Shown here: positions 18,112 through 26,364 of the stretch, one piece after another
Position numbering within the stretch: the stretch's first letter is position 1
Layout: the number at the start of each line of letters is the position of its first letter
Origin: Psychrobacter sp.
GTDB lineage: Bacteria > Pseudomonadota > Gammaproteobacteria > Pseudomonadales > Moraxellaceae
Length of the DNA: 36,712 nt
Direction: 5' to 3'
NCBI GenBank assembly: GCA_029264635.1
Contig: JARIAA010000148.1
Location: 1-36,712 of the forward strand
Notes under the pieces: model-generated
Seen by the model: only the letters and a program-made list of their open reading frames with translations
What the model was told of the DNA's origin: nothing
The model's database searches: none
Position numbers and translations under genes: made by a program

Positions 18112-18318
18112 TTAGCGATTAAATAAATTTAGCAAGATAGTAGCGATGACACTGATGACTATCATAGTAACCACTGGAAAATAAATCTGTGTATTACCTG
18201 ATGTGTGTTTGATATCACCTGGTAGATTACCCATCCACGAAAACGCGCTTGGCAATATCAGCCAGATAATTCCTATCACGATCAACACCGCGCCTATAAT
18301 AATCAATATCTTTGCCAT
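18112..18318 (-). CDS. DUF2905 small membrane protein
   Basis: 68 residues with two hydrophobic segments (about 4-26 and 46-65) and the DUF2905 core between them: MGNLPGDIKHTSGNTQIYFPVVT. The LPGDI and YFP pieces are the conserved parts of this family of small inner-membrane proteins, which has no known function. It lies 49 bases downstream of the deacetylase-like gene on the same strand, so the two may share a transcript. Ribosome site is weak (GAGATG). Confidence 0.88.
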   Translation of the reverse strand: MAKILIIIGAVLIVIGIIWLILPSAFSWMGNLPGDIKHTSGNTQIYFPVVTMIVISVIATILLNLFNR

Positions 18319-18367
18319 ATAACATCTCGCTCATCTTGTTGCGTTATTTCTTCTTATCTTTTATAAG

Positions 18368-19288
18368 CTATTCGCGCGTCATCTCACTAAAATACATCTG
18401 CTGAGCCACCCGAAAGGTATTACAGTGCGCTTCGACCACATCGTCAATATCTTCTGAATAACCACCGCCCATCACGATAGCGACTGGAATATTAGCCGCT
18501 TTTGCTTGCTGCAATACATACTCGTCACGTGCCTTACAACCCGCTTGCGTTAAGCCAAGTTTACCCAGTTTATCGGTCGCGAGCACATCGACAGCAGACT
18601 GATAAAAAATCATATCGGGTGCAACATCGCTAATTAAGCGCGGTAGCGTATTCATCAAAATCTGTAAATATTCTGCATCACCCGTATCGTTATCCAGCTC
18701 AATATCTAAGTCGGATCTCTCTTTACGAAACGGATAGTTTTTGGCGCCATGCATACTAAACACAAAAACGCGCGGTTCATCCGCCATAATGCTGGCGTTG
18801 CCATTGCCTTGATGGACATCCAAATCAACGATTAAAACCTTCTGCACCTGCCCACGATTTAATAGTAAGTTGCTCGCGATACAAACATCATTAAAGACGC
18901 AAAAGCCCTCGCCGTGATCGGCAAACGCATGATGCGTACCGCCCGCGACATTCATCGCTACACCATATTGCTGAGCATACAACGCACATTCATAAGTAGC
19001 ATGGGCGATATAGCGGCCACGATCTACCAACGCTTCAGTCATCTCAAAACCAATAGGGCGCGCTTCTTTACGCGGCAAGGTTTGGGTTTTGAGCTTATGC
19101 CAATAGTCCTCAGTATGGGTGGTTAATATCTCGTTTTCTGTTAATCGCTTCGGTGCAAAAAAATTGTCAGTCGTGATGGTCCCTTCGCTAAGCAAGCGCT
19201 CAGGAATCATCGTATATTTTTGCATGGGAAAACGATGTTTGTCGGGTACGGAATAACGAAAAACGTCAGAGTAAGCAATTTTTAGCAT
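18368..19288 (-). CDS. Histone deacetylase superfamily amidohydrolase
   Basis: 306 residues of the arginase/deacetylase fold. Active-site parts are visible: GGTHHAF with paired H119 and H120, DLDVHQGNG with zinc ligands D157 and H159, and YQSAVDVLATDKLGKL with D234 as third ligand; GGGY at 289-292 region supplies the late Gly-Tyr motif. Bacterial members act on acetylated lysines, polyamines or other small amides, and this one is closest in feel to the short single-domain class without extra regions. Substrate is unknown. No ribosome site is clear upstream of the ATG. It lies between a YbjN-like gene upstream and DUF2905 downstream, all on the minus strand. Confidence 0.9.
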   Translation of the reverse strand: MLKIAYSDVFRYSVPDKHRFPMQKYTMIPERLLSEGTITTDNFFAPKRLTENEILTTHTEDYWHKLKTQTLPRKEARPIGFEMTEALVDRGRYIAHATYECALYAQQYGVAMNVAGGTHHAFADHGEGFCVFNDVCIASNLLLNRGQVQKVLIVDLDVHQGNGNASIMADEPRVFVFSMHGAKNYPFRKERSDLDIELDNDTGDAEYLQILMNTLPRLISDVAPDMIFYQSAVDVLATDKLGKLGLTQAGCKARDEYVLQQAKAANIPVAIVMGGGYSEDIDDVVEAHCNTFRVAQQMYFSEMTRE

Positions 19289-19367
19289 AATGTTTAATTG
19301 TGTCGGTATCTAAAAAGGTGATAAGGAGTTTGTGAAAGCATTTTTTATTATTCTTGATGAAGAGTAT

Positions 19368-20204
19368 TTACTGAACAAACTGAGTGGGAAGAAAAAAGGT
19401 TCTTGCATCGGCTTGCTGACGCAGCTCTAAAAGTAACGTTTGCATATCTTCAGCAGGATCTTGAGTGTTAATTAAATCATCAAATATCTCGTAAGCGACC
19501 GTCGTCATGGCAATCACGCTTTGTAGCAAGTGCTCGAGAATATGATCATCAATACCAACCGCCTCGATATCGATGGCGTTTTTGTAGCGTATCTCGCCAT
19601 CATTGACGTCCATCTCTAAATTACCGATGAGCATGTCGTAATTAATTTGGGTGATAAGTAGCATGGCGGCACTTTGATGACTCTCTGGTATTAAAAATGG
19701 CAAAATGCCATAGACCGCGAGTAGATTATTTTTCTCCTGCACGCGAAACAGATAGCCGCATTCAAGTTGTTTATTACGCATTCTTAAGGATAGATGGTGC
19801 GATTGCTGGCTATCACTGGCTCTTGGCTGATAATAAGTATAGTGCCATTGTCTATCATTAAAATACTGCTTAAGGTAATCGACGATAGGGATGTCATCGC
19901 TATTGCCTTGCTCTACCTCTTGGTTTAAAGCGTCAGTTGCTAAACGCTCGCTATTATTTGTATTGTCATTGAAGTCGCCAGCTATGTCTTTAGAGCTTAT
20001 GTTCGTAGCACCTACGTTCTTAACGTCTTTATTAGCAGTCTTTTTGCTATCAGCTCTATTTTGATTATGATCGTTATCAGCTTTATTTTCAGCTGATAAT
20101 ACATGCTGCGGCATTTTTGCAGCATCGATAATAGACTGCGGTGCTGAGGCAGTCAGTAACCGTTTGAGCTTTTGCCATAAGTTGAGTTTATTACGTTGAC
20201 TCAT
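19368..20204 (-). CDS. YbjN domain-containing protein
   Basis: 278 residues. The C-terminal part (about 106-255) reads like the YbjN/DUF1790 fold: a PIVDYLKQYFNDRQWHY start, beta strands, then a NLEMDVNDGEIRYKNAIDIEA strand pair and a helix DDHILEHLLQSVIAMTTVAYEIFDDLI. YbjN proteins resemble type III secretion chaperones and are loosely tied to sensing or motility control; a precise role is not known. The first 37 residues are basic and helical; residues 38-105 are an Asn/Asp/Ser-rich linker, probably disordered. It is 58 bases downstream of the unrecognised gene at 20263 and may be in one operon with it. The family call is moderate. Confidence 0.62.
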   Translation of the reverse strand: MSQRNKLNLWQKLKRLLTASAPQSIIDAAKMPQHVLSAENKADNDHNQNRADSKKTANKDVKNVGATNISSKDIAGDFNDNTNNSERLATDALNQEVEQGNSDDIPIVDYLKQYFNDRQWHYTYYQPRASDSQQSHHLSLRMRNKQLECGYLFRVQEKNNLLAVYGILPFLIPESHQSAAMLLITQINYDMLIGNLEMDVNDGEIRYKNAIDIEAVGIDDHILEHLLQSVIAMTTVAYEIFDDLINTQDPAEDMQTLLLELRQQADARTFFLPTQFVQ

Positions 20205-20262
20205 AGATGTTGTATTAATTATTAAATAGTATTAAAACGGATAAATAAACCAAAACCACAAG

Positions 20263-21432
20263 TTAATCTTGGCTTAATACGAAACTCTCTTTGATATTAG
20301 GCTGTGCATAAAAATCTTTTAACATGTCATGGATATGCGTCGTAAACCAAGTACTTTCAAGAGCGTCGTGCATAACAGGCAGTAGGGCAGTACTTAATTG
20401 CGTCATAGCTTCCTCATCAATATATAAGCTTGCTGCGACGCTTGCAATCGTATCCGACTGATGGCTTATGTACCAAGTGTCAACACTCGCTGCGACAAGG
20501 CTGCGCAGGTAAGGCGACAAGCGCAAGCGGTTATAACTTTGTTGGATGCTGGCTTCGATATGAGCAATACTGCTATGGTCAGGCTCATCGTTTAAGTAGG
20601 TTTGCAATTGGCTAATCGGTTGATCTTTAATGCGTCCCCAACCTGTTATTAGTAGGCGCGCGACTTCAGCATTTGATAAATGCGCTTGTGCGTTCGCCTC
20701 CGCTCGGCGAGTTAAGTCTTTAATATTGCGATGCAAGTAGGTTTGCAACTTCTCATCGAGATTTCTGTTAGTTGCCTTTTCAAATGAGCTGCGCCCAAGC
20801 TTCATGAGTTTACCAACACCGCCTGCTTTATCCAGGGTAGTTTCCATAAAGTCATTGATAGCATGATATAGCGTTTGTGTCAGCAAGTCGGCAAAGGTTT
20901 CATTACCGACTAGCGTATGGATTAAGGCATTACGCTGCTCGTCATGACTACCGACATAGTTGGCAAGGGTCTCAACCTGAGTATCATCTACCAGCTCAGA
21001 CAAAGGCACGTTATCGTTGATGGGGTGATAGATGATGGTATGCAATATATCGCGGATGTCTTTACGCATGACATTGCTCATCGGTTGGCTAAGTAGCCAG
21101 TCGTTGATTAGGTGCTGCAAATCATCGGCGCTGACGTATTTATGTAGGGGCTGCGCGCCTAACCACTGCCAAGCCTCTAGAGCCATTGGCTCTGCTTGCT
21201 GCTGTAACCACTGCTGCATAAAAGCAACTTGAGCATCGATCAGGCTGTCTATAGTTAGACTTGCAGCTGCCAAGCTTGTGCTAGGATGAGCAGTTGCAGC
21301 ACCTATATGAGGCACTGACGTTTGCGTATTTAAAGCTTGAGTATTTGGCGTTTGGTTATCTTTTGAAGTCTGCATAGGATTTGAGGTCATAGTAATCGAC
21401 AATTTGTTATACTGTATGGTTGTAGTGAGCAT
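20263..21432 (-). CDS. Hypothetical helical protein, unrecognised
   Basis: 389 residues that I cannot place in a family. After a Ser/Thr/Gln-rich N-terminus (1-60) the rest is predicted mostly helical, with a Trp-rich patch MQQWLQQQAEPMALEAWQWLG (about 71-91), a Gly/Lys segment GGVGKLMKLGRSSFEKATNRN near 210-230 and no signal peptide, membrane segment or catalytic motif. The start is uncertain: ATGs at 21432, 21390 and 21375 all lack a clear ribosome site. It is divergent from ccmA by 75 bases and lies upstream of the YbjN-like gene, so the two unknowns may act together. It reads as a real gene from length, codon pattern and consistent minus-strand layout. Confidence 0.7.
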   Translation of the reverse strand: MLTTTIQYNKLSITMTSNPMQTSKDNQTPNTQALNTQTSVPHIGAATAHPSTSLAAASLTIDSLIDAQVAFMQQWLQQQAEPMALEAWQWLGAQPLHKYVSADDLQHLINDWLLSQPMSNVMRKDIRDILHTIIYHPINDNVPLSELVDDTQVETLANYVGSHDEQRNALIHTLVGNETFADLLTQTLYHAINDFMETTLDKAGGVGKLMKLGRSSFEKATNRNLDEKLQTYLHRNIKDLTRRAEANAQAHLSNAEVARLLITGWGRIKDQPISQLQTYLNDEPDHSSIAHIEASIQQSYNRLRLSPYLRSLVAASVDTWYISHQSDTIASVAASLYIDEEAMTQLSTALLPVMHDALESTWFTTHIHDMLKDFYAQPNIKESFVLSQD

Positions 21433-21507
21433 AAAGTATTATGCCATGAACCACGTATTCGTTTGTGATGAATATTGCTTAGCGTTTGATAAATAATGAG
21501 AGATTTG

Positions 21508-22137
21508 ATGACGGCTCTGGATGCACCCTTACTTACGCTTGATAATCTGACAGTTCAGCGTGGAGAAATCCCTCTGTGTGAAGGGGTCATGCTTACTCTA
21601 TCTGCTGGTAGCCTCTGTCATTTGGTAGGTGCAAATGGTACGGGTAAGACGACACTACTGATGCAGCTGGCAGGCTTGTTACCCGTGCTTACGGGTGAGA
21701 TTCATTATCAAGGGGCCACAGGTTTACCTCTGCAGCCTTTGTACGTTTCGCATCAGTTAGGCATTCACCCAAATCTAACGGTTGCACAAAACCTGACCTT
21801 TTTGCTGAATTTATATGGCATTAGCCCAAGCATCACTGATATTGATGATGCCCTTGCATGGGTAGGATTGCAAGGCTTTGAGACGGTCAGCTCAAGCCAT
21901 CTGTCTGCTGGGCAAACGCGACGCATCACCCTTGCAAGGTTATATTTATTGACGCCTGATGTGACTCCATTATGGTTACTGGATGAGCCTTTTACCGCAC
22001 TTGATGTCGATATGGTGGCACGAATGGAAGATAGGTTACGCGCTTTTGCTACTGCTGGCGGCTCGATATTAATGACCAGTCATCAGGCGGTCGGCGTGGC
22101 TAATCAGGTGCTCGATTTATCAGATCACATGGTATAA
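21508..22137 (+). CDS. ccmA: Haem exporter ATP-binding subunit CcmA
   Basis: ATPase of the CcmABCD complex, which releases holo-CcmE after haem is attached during c-type cytochrome maturation. Walker A is GANGTGKTT (41-49), the ABC signature LSAGQTRRI (132-140) and Walker B LWLLDEP (155-161), numbered from the ATG at 21508 (209 residues). An in-frame ATG at 21496 would add four residues and has no ribosome site, while GAGAG precedes 21508. LSAGQ rather than LSGGQ is usual for CcmA. It is the first gene of ccmABCDE; ccmB starts 30 bases after its stop. Confidence 0.95.
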   Translation: MTALDAPLLTLDNLTVQRGEIPLCEGVMLTLSAGSLCHLVGANGTGKTTLLMQLAGLLPVLTGEIHYQGATGLPLQPLYVSHQLGIHPNLTVAQNLTFLLNLYGISPSITDIDDALAWVGLQGFETVSSSHLSAGQTRRITLARLYLLTPDVTPLWLLDEPFTALDVDMVARMEDRLRAFATAGGSILMTSHQAVGVANQVLDLSDHMV

Positions 22138-22167
22138 GTTCGCCAAATATAAGTGAAAGGACGGATA

Positions 22168-22956
22168 ATGACAGACAGTCCATTACAAGATAGTTTATTA
22201 AAAGACAGCCCCGTGCAAGAGAGCCAAATGCAATACCGTTCCGTACCAGTAGCGCATAAAAGCTTGAGTAATGTATCGGCTGCGCGCGGTATCAGCTTTA
22301 TGCAGTTATGGCGGCGCGAATGGCACGTAAAGCAGCAAGGGGCGGTACAGTGGTTGTATCCGTTAGTACTGTTTTTAGTGATTATTACCTTGTTTCCATT
22401 AGCTGTTGGGAGTGAGCCTGCGCTATTACAGCGCCTTGGGGTGTCAGCTGTGTGGATTGCTGCTTTGTTGTCACTGGTAATGGGTGTTGATGGCTTATTT
22501 AAGCCTGCTCTAGATAATGGTACACTGGCGCAATTGGTCGTCGCCAAAGCCTCGCTACCGTTATGGGTGCTTATCCGTCTGGTTATCCATTGGATTTTTA
22601 GTAGTGGTATTGTAGCCGTGCTCAGTTTACTCGCTGTGCCGTTATTTCAGCTCAGCTGGTTTGAGGCGTGGATATTGATGGCCTCTATTGTAACGGGAAG
22701 TCCAATGCTACTTATGCTGTCAGCGGTGGCGAGTAGTTTGACGTTGTCATTGAAAAACGGTGCGGTGCTGGTGCCTTTAATTGCGCTGCCAATGCAACTG
22801 CCTGTATTGATTTTTGCAACGGGCGCCGTTGATTTATTTGCGACAGGTCTAAATGGTTTGCCGATATTGGCTTTATTATTGGCAGGTAGTATTATCTCCG
22901 TTTTGGTGATGCCATGGGTAATTGCGATGACTTTAAAGATGGCATGGCTGAATTAA
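22168..22956 (+). CDS. ccmB: Haem exporter membrane subunit CcmB
   Basis: 262 residues from the ATG at 22168, which has an AAGGACGG site; an upstream GTG at 22153 overlaps that site and is rejected. It has six hydrophobic segments between residues 60 and 260 and the CcmB landmarks ALDNGTLAQLVVA and GSPMLLMLSAVASSLTLSLKNGAVLVPLIALPMQLPVLIF. It forms the membrane channel partner of CcmA. Compared with E. coli CcmB (220 residues) there are about 40 extra N-terminal residues with a polar, repetitive look (PLQDSLLKDSPVQES), probably cytoplasmic. It is followed by a 198-base gap before ccmC. Confidence 0.94.
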   Translation: MTDSPLQDSLLKDSPVQESQMQYRSVPVAHKSLSNVSAARGISFMQLWRREWHVKQQGAVQWLYPLVLFLVIITLFPLAVGSEPALLQRLGVSAVWIAALLSLVMGVDGLFKPALDNGTLAQLVVAKASLPLWVLIRLVIHWIFSSGIVAVLSLLAVPLFQLSWFEAWILMASIVTGSPMLLMLSAVASSLTLSLKNGAVLVPLIALPMQLPVLIFATGAVDLFATGLNGLPILALLLAGSIISVLVMPWVIAMTLKMAWLN

Positions 22957-23021
22957 AAATATATGACAGCGTGTTATCGAATGACTTCTATATTAACGGC
23001 ATGGTGAAAATCGGTAACTTT

Positions 23022-23029
23022 GCTATAAT
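23022..23029 (+). promoter_or_regulatory. Possible extended -10 promoter for ccmC
   Basis: GCTATAAT preceded by T (TGCTATAAT, -10 hexamer 23024-23029) fits an extended -10 box and lies in the unusually long gap between ccmB and ccmC. The -35 region (near 23001) is a poor match, so this would be an internal, weak or activated promoter. Confidence 0.35.
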
Positions 23030-23154
23030 AGTGAATTAGTTACTCAGTCACTTATCGCATCTATCCTGTGTTTAATGTCAGCTGGTTAGCGATTGATGAC
23101 GTCAATAATACGTCATATCGTATCACCGACAAGCTGCGCAATAGGTTTATATCC

Positions 23155-23943
23155 ATGCCCAACCTGAACAACGTCTCCTCTCCTAGCTTATGGCAACGCA
23201 TTTGGCAGGGCTTTTTGACCACTGTAGGCACCAAGCAGTTTTTTCGTATCTTTTCGCCTTGGGTCAAATGGCTTGCTATATTAGCCAGTATCTGTCTATT
23301 GATAGGTAGCGTCTGGGGCCTTGCTTTTGCGCCGCCTGACTATTTACAAGGCAATAGCTACCGTATTATTTTTATCCACGTACCAGCCGCCAGTATTGCC
23401 ATCTCTATCTATTTTGCGCTTGCAGTATTGGGAGTAATTTATCTCGTCTGGAAGATTAAAACAGCAAGCCTTGTGGCACAGGCCCTTGCGCCTATCGGCT
23501 TCTTATTGTGTGTTATCAGCTTAATTACAGGCTCCATTTGGGCAAAACCAACTTGGGGGACGTATTGGGTTTGGGACGCACGTTTAACCTCCATGTTGAT
23601 TTTAGCGTTCTTATATGCAGGCGTCATGGCTTTGTTTGCCGCGTTTGAACATACTGCCAACCGCGGCAAAGCGGCCGCTATTTTGTCCATCGTTGGTGCC
23701 GTAAACTTGCCTATTATTAAATATTCGGTACAGTGGTGGAATACCTTACATCAAGGGTCAACTTTTACCTTAACTGAAGCACCAAAAATGTCAGCGGATA
23801 TGTGGATGCCATTATTGCTAATGATCATTGGTAGTTATTTATTGGTCGCGACATTAGCTATTTATCGTACCAATACGCTCATTTTATATCGTGACCAAGG
23901 TAAAGCATGGGTCAAAGAATACATTCGCAGGCAAGCCAAGTAA
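23155..23943 (+). CDS. ccmC: Haem-handling protein CcmC
   Basis: 262 residues; six membrane segments. CcmC presents haem to CcmE in the periplasm. The Trp-rich WWD domain is at 134-145 (TWGTYWVWDARL), and the two haem-ligand histidines are H75 (IIFIHVPAAS) and H199 (QWWNTLHQGSTF). Start choice: the ATG at 23155 has an AGG 10 bases upstream and gives a length near that of E. coli CcmC (245); a GTG at 23068 would add 29 residues with no family match. ccmD follows after 35 bases. Nothing is missing from the active sites. Confidence 0.96.
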   Translation: MPNLNNVSSPSLWQRIWQGFLTTVGTKQFFRIFSPWVKWLAILASICLLIGSVWGLAFAPPDYLQGNSYRIIFIHVPAASIAISIYFALAVLGVIYLVWKIKTASLVAQALAPIGFLLCVISLITGSIWAKPTWGTYWVWDARLTSMLILAFLYAGVMALFAAFEHTANRGKAAAILSIVGAVNLPIIKYSVQWWNTLHQGSTFTLTEAPKMSADMWMPLLLMIIGSYLLVATLAIYRTNTLILYRDQGKAWVKEYIRRQAK

Positions 23944-23978
23944 CCGTTAATCAAACCAATAATAGCTAGGAAAATATC

Positions 23979-24200
23979 ATGCAGCCCTATTTTTATAGCG
24001 TCTCTGAGTTTATTGCCATGGGCAAGCACGGTGTTTTTGTGTGGTCATGCTGGGCGATTACGGTAGGTGCGATGCTCATTTTTATTATGTATAGCCGCAG
24101 GCAACGCCAAGCGCTTATTAAGCAGCTGACGATCCAACAAGCAAGGCAAGCTCAGCGTACCACCAAACCCTCTAAATTTGTGCCCAAGCAACCATCATAA
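23979..24200 (+). CDS. ccmD: Cytochrome c maturation protein CcmD
   Basis: 73 residues: a short N-terminal stretch with the typical SVSEFIAMGKHGVFVW, one membrane helix (about 19-38), then a basic cytoplasmic tail. CcmD is the small subunit that helps CcmABC release haem-loaded CcmE. AGGAAA lies upstream of the ATG. It sits in its standard place between ccmC and ccmE, though the gap to ccmE is 251 bases, long for this operon. Confidence 0.92.
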   Translation: MQPYFYSVSEFIAMGKHGVFVWSCWAITVGAMLIFIMYSRRQRQALIKQLTIQQARQAQRTTKPSKFVPKQPS

Positions 24201-24451
24201 AAATATCTTCATATCATAGAGTTAACTTATAAAGTTCTGTACCATCAACTAGAAATATATGACTGTATCAGTACTTATAGGGCTTATTGATTTGTCCGAA
24301 AAATGCTACCATATAGCTATTAGAAGAGTACGATTGGAAAGATATTTTTAATTTTTTTTCCAATACTAGTTTCTTTCATATTTTCTGTTTTATAGATCTG
24401 TATGGCTCGACTATAGTCTATAAACCAGCGACTCATCAATGAGGTAGTGGT

Positions 24452-24952
24452 ATGAACGCAGTTCGTCGCAAAAAACTGATGTGGGTTATGTTTACGCTAG
24501 CAGGAGCAGCGATCGCCGTTGTGTTAGTTATCTATGCTATTGGACAACAAACTGATTATTATTTCGACGCCACAGCGATTGCTCAAGGCGAAGCGCCACA
24601 AGATAAGCGTATTCGTGCAGGGGGTATGGTCGTCGCTGGTAGTGTACAGCGGGCAACAGATAATCCATTGAATGTTGAGTTTGCTATCACAGATTTTGAA
24701 TCGACAGTCCCAGTGACTTATCAAGGTATCTTGCCAGACTTATTCGCTGAAAACTCGGGCGTCGTCGCGACGGGTAAAATGCAGGGTGGAACTTTTGTCG
24801 CAGGAGAAGTGCTAGCCAAGCATGATGAAAACTACATGCCGCCAGAAGTCGCTAAATCCATGAAAGAGAATAATCGCAGTGGTTTGACGCCGACCTCTGA
24901 GCAATACAATCCTGCCGAACCGCTTCATGAGACTCAAACCTTACAGCAATAA
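24452..24952 (+). CDS. ccmE: Periplasmic haem chaperone CcmE
   Basis: 166 residues with an N-terminal membrane anchor (about 10-30) and a periplasmic OB-fold domain. H124 in LAKHDENYMP is the residue that binds haem covalently, and Y128 is the downstream haem ligand. CcmE takes haem from CcmC and passes it to CcmF. The gene is separated from ccmD by 251 AT-rich bases that contain the palindrome GACTATAGTC (24407-24416), so it may have its own promoter. A GAGG site precedes the ATG. A terminator follows, and no ccmF, G or H is present. Confidence 0.95.
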   Translation: MNAVRRKKLMWVMFTLAGAAIAVVLVIYAIGQQTDYYFDATAIAQGEAPQDKRIRAGGMVVAGSVQRATDNPLNVEFAITDFESTVPVTYQGILPDLFAENSGVVATGKMQGGTFVAGEVLAKHDENYMPPEVAKSMKENNRSGLTPTSEQYNPAEPLHETQTLQQ

Positions 24953-24974
24953 TTGTCTTTACTGTTTATAACGC

Positions 24975-25010
24975 AAAAAAAGCCACCGATGTTATCAGTG
25001 GCTCTTTTTT
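24975..25010. terminator. Bidirectional terminator between ccmE and the aldo/keto reductase
   Basis: A-run, then AGCCACCGAT (24981-24990) pairing with ATCAGTGGCT (24994-25003) with one mismatch and a 3-base loop, then six T. It can serve both converging genes. Confidence 0.85.
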
Positions 25011-25056
25011 GTGCCTAATATTCAAGCACATAAAGCTTTTAAATGTCTACAAGCGA

Positions 25057-25905
25057 TCAGTCATCCCATTCAGGCGAATAATCAGGATGCTTAATTTTTC
25101 GACCGTCGCTACGCGCAAGCTTACCAATTCTTTCTAATTCATCAGCGCTTAACTCTACATTGACAGCATCTAAATTTCCCTGTAAATGGTCAGGGTTAGA
25201 AGTCTTTGGAATAGCCACGCGATTCTTATCCGACAAAATCCAAGCCAATGAGATCTGAGCGGGCGTAACATTATGCTTCTGAGCGATCTCTTTGATCGTC
25301 TCATCATCAAACACATCACCACGTGCAAGAGGCGAGTAAGCTTCTAGTAGAATATGATGATTATTCAAAAAAGTCTGCAAGGAGTTTTGTTTAATAAACG
25401 GATGGAACTCGACCTGATTCACCACAATCGGTACATCAGCGTATCTCTTTACTTCCATTAAGTTTGCAATATTAAAGTTAGAAACCCCGATATGGCGCGT
25501 TAGACCCTGCTTTTGAAGCTCACATAAAGCAGGAATGGTCTCAGATAATGGCACACGATCATCAGGCCAATGTAATAGCAACAGATCTACATAATCTGTA
25601 TCCAAGTTCTCTAGCGAGCGCTTAGCCGCTGCATGGAGCTTTTCAGGCTCAAACTTCATATCATCAGGAAATATTTTGGTGGTTAAAAAGAACTTATCGC
25701 GTGCAATCCCTGATTGCTTAATACCTTTTCCCACCTCGACTTCATTATCATACGCTTGGGCAGTATCAATATGCTCATAGCCCATCTGTAGACCTTGACT
25801 CACGACATCAATACAATCTTGTCCAGTTGACTGCCAAGTACCCAGTCCCAATACTGGAATACGCGCTTGCCCAGCCGTACGAATATTATAGTTTTTGCTA
25901 GTCAT
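25057..25905 (-). CDS. Aldo/keto reductase, DkgB-like
   Basis: 282 residues, an NADPH-dependent aldo/keto reductase with a TIM-barrel fold in the cytoplasm. The catalytic tetrad is complete: D47 and Y52 (HIDTAQAYDNE), K77 (LTTKIF) and H112 (LLLLHWP). IPKTSNPDHLQGNLDA near 235-250 is the cofactor-binding end, and the C-terminus PEWDD resembles E. coli DkgB, a methylglyoxal and 2,5-diketo-gluconate reductase. Length matches the family. The start has AAGGAT. It is divergent from the MFS/deaminase pair across 459 bases. Physiological substrate is unknown. Confidence 0.92.
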   Translation of the reverse strand: MTSKNYNIRTAGQARIPVLGLGTWQSTGQDCIDVVSQGLQMGYEHIDTAQAYDNEVEVGKGIKQSGIARDKFFLTTKIFPDDMKFEPEKLHAAAKRSLENLDTDYVDLLLLHWPDDRVPLSETIPALCELQKQGLTRHIGVSNFNIANLMEVKRYADVPIVVNQVEFHPFIKQNSLQTFLNNHHILLEAYSPLARGDVFDDETIKEIAQKHNVTPAQISLAWILSDKNRVAIPKTSNPDHLQGNLDAVNVELSADELERIGKLARSDGRKIKHPDYSPEWDD

Positions 25906-26364
25906 ATTTTATCCTTGTTATAAATGTGGTTTTAAGCTATGGTTTAGTTAAGTAATTGTTTTTAAGATGTTTTATGATCTATAGCCTGTAACGGCTATAA
26001 AATTTACTTGTTAGCAATAAAAACCGATTTGCTTATTTACGATGGAACATGACCACTATAAAAAAAATATAGGTAAAGTGAAAGCATGGTTGACGCTTCC
26101 CTACAAAGCATGAACAGGCTGTAACATCGTTTTTTTATGTGCAGCTGCTAAAACGTATTACATATTCCTTACTTGTAAAATAAATACTTTAATGATTGTG
26201 ATTACACAATCGTTATGCCTAGTAGATATTGTGGTAAATAAAGATTAAATAGAATTTTAAGTAATTTTTTATAAAAATATAAGTTTTTGTAAGATTGTTA
26301 ATGCATACATAATTATAGAAAAAATAAAATTTACTCTAAAAAATTTAGGTAATGAGGAGCAGAT
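25906..26364. other. Divergent intergenic region, aldo/keto reductase / MFS-codA
   Basis: 459 very AT-rich bases without a gene. It contains the dyad at 26191-26214 and a direct repeat AAAGCATG (near 26082 and 26105). Both divergent promoters should be here, but no -35/-10 pair stands out. Confidence 0.4.
26191..26214. promoter_or_regulatory. 24-base dyad, candidate operator for the MFS-deaminase operon
   Basis: AATGATTGTG (26191-26200), a 4-base spacer ATTA, then CACAATCGTT (26205-26214), inverted with one mismatch. It lies 150 bases before the MFS GTG start. The two 10-base half-sites suit a dimeric regulator; none is encoded nearby. Confidence 0.4.

Noticed and set aside
22125..22547. 140-codon open frame antisense to ccmB
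   Set aside because: It lies wholly over ccmB, has no ribosome site and a Cys/Thr-rich composition typical of a shadow frame.
24300..24430. Fifth copy of the intergenic repeat before ccmE
   Set aside because: Only the palindrome GACTATAGTC matches the element ends; none of the internal blocks is present.
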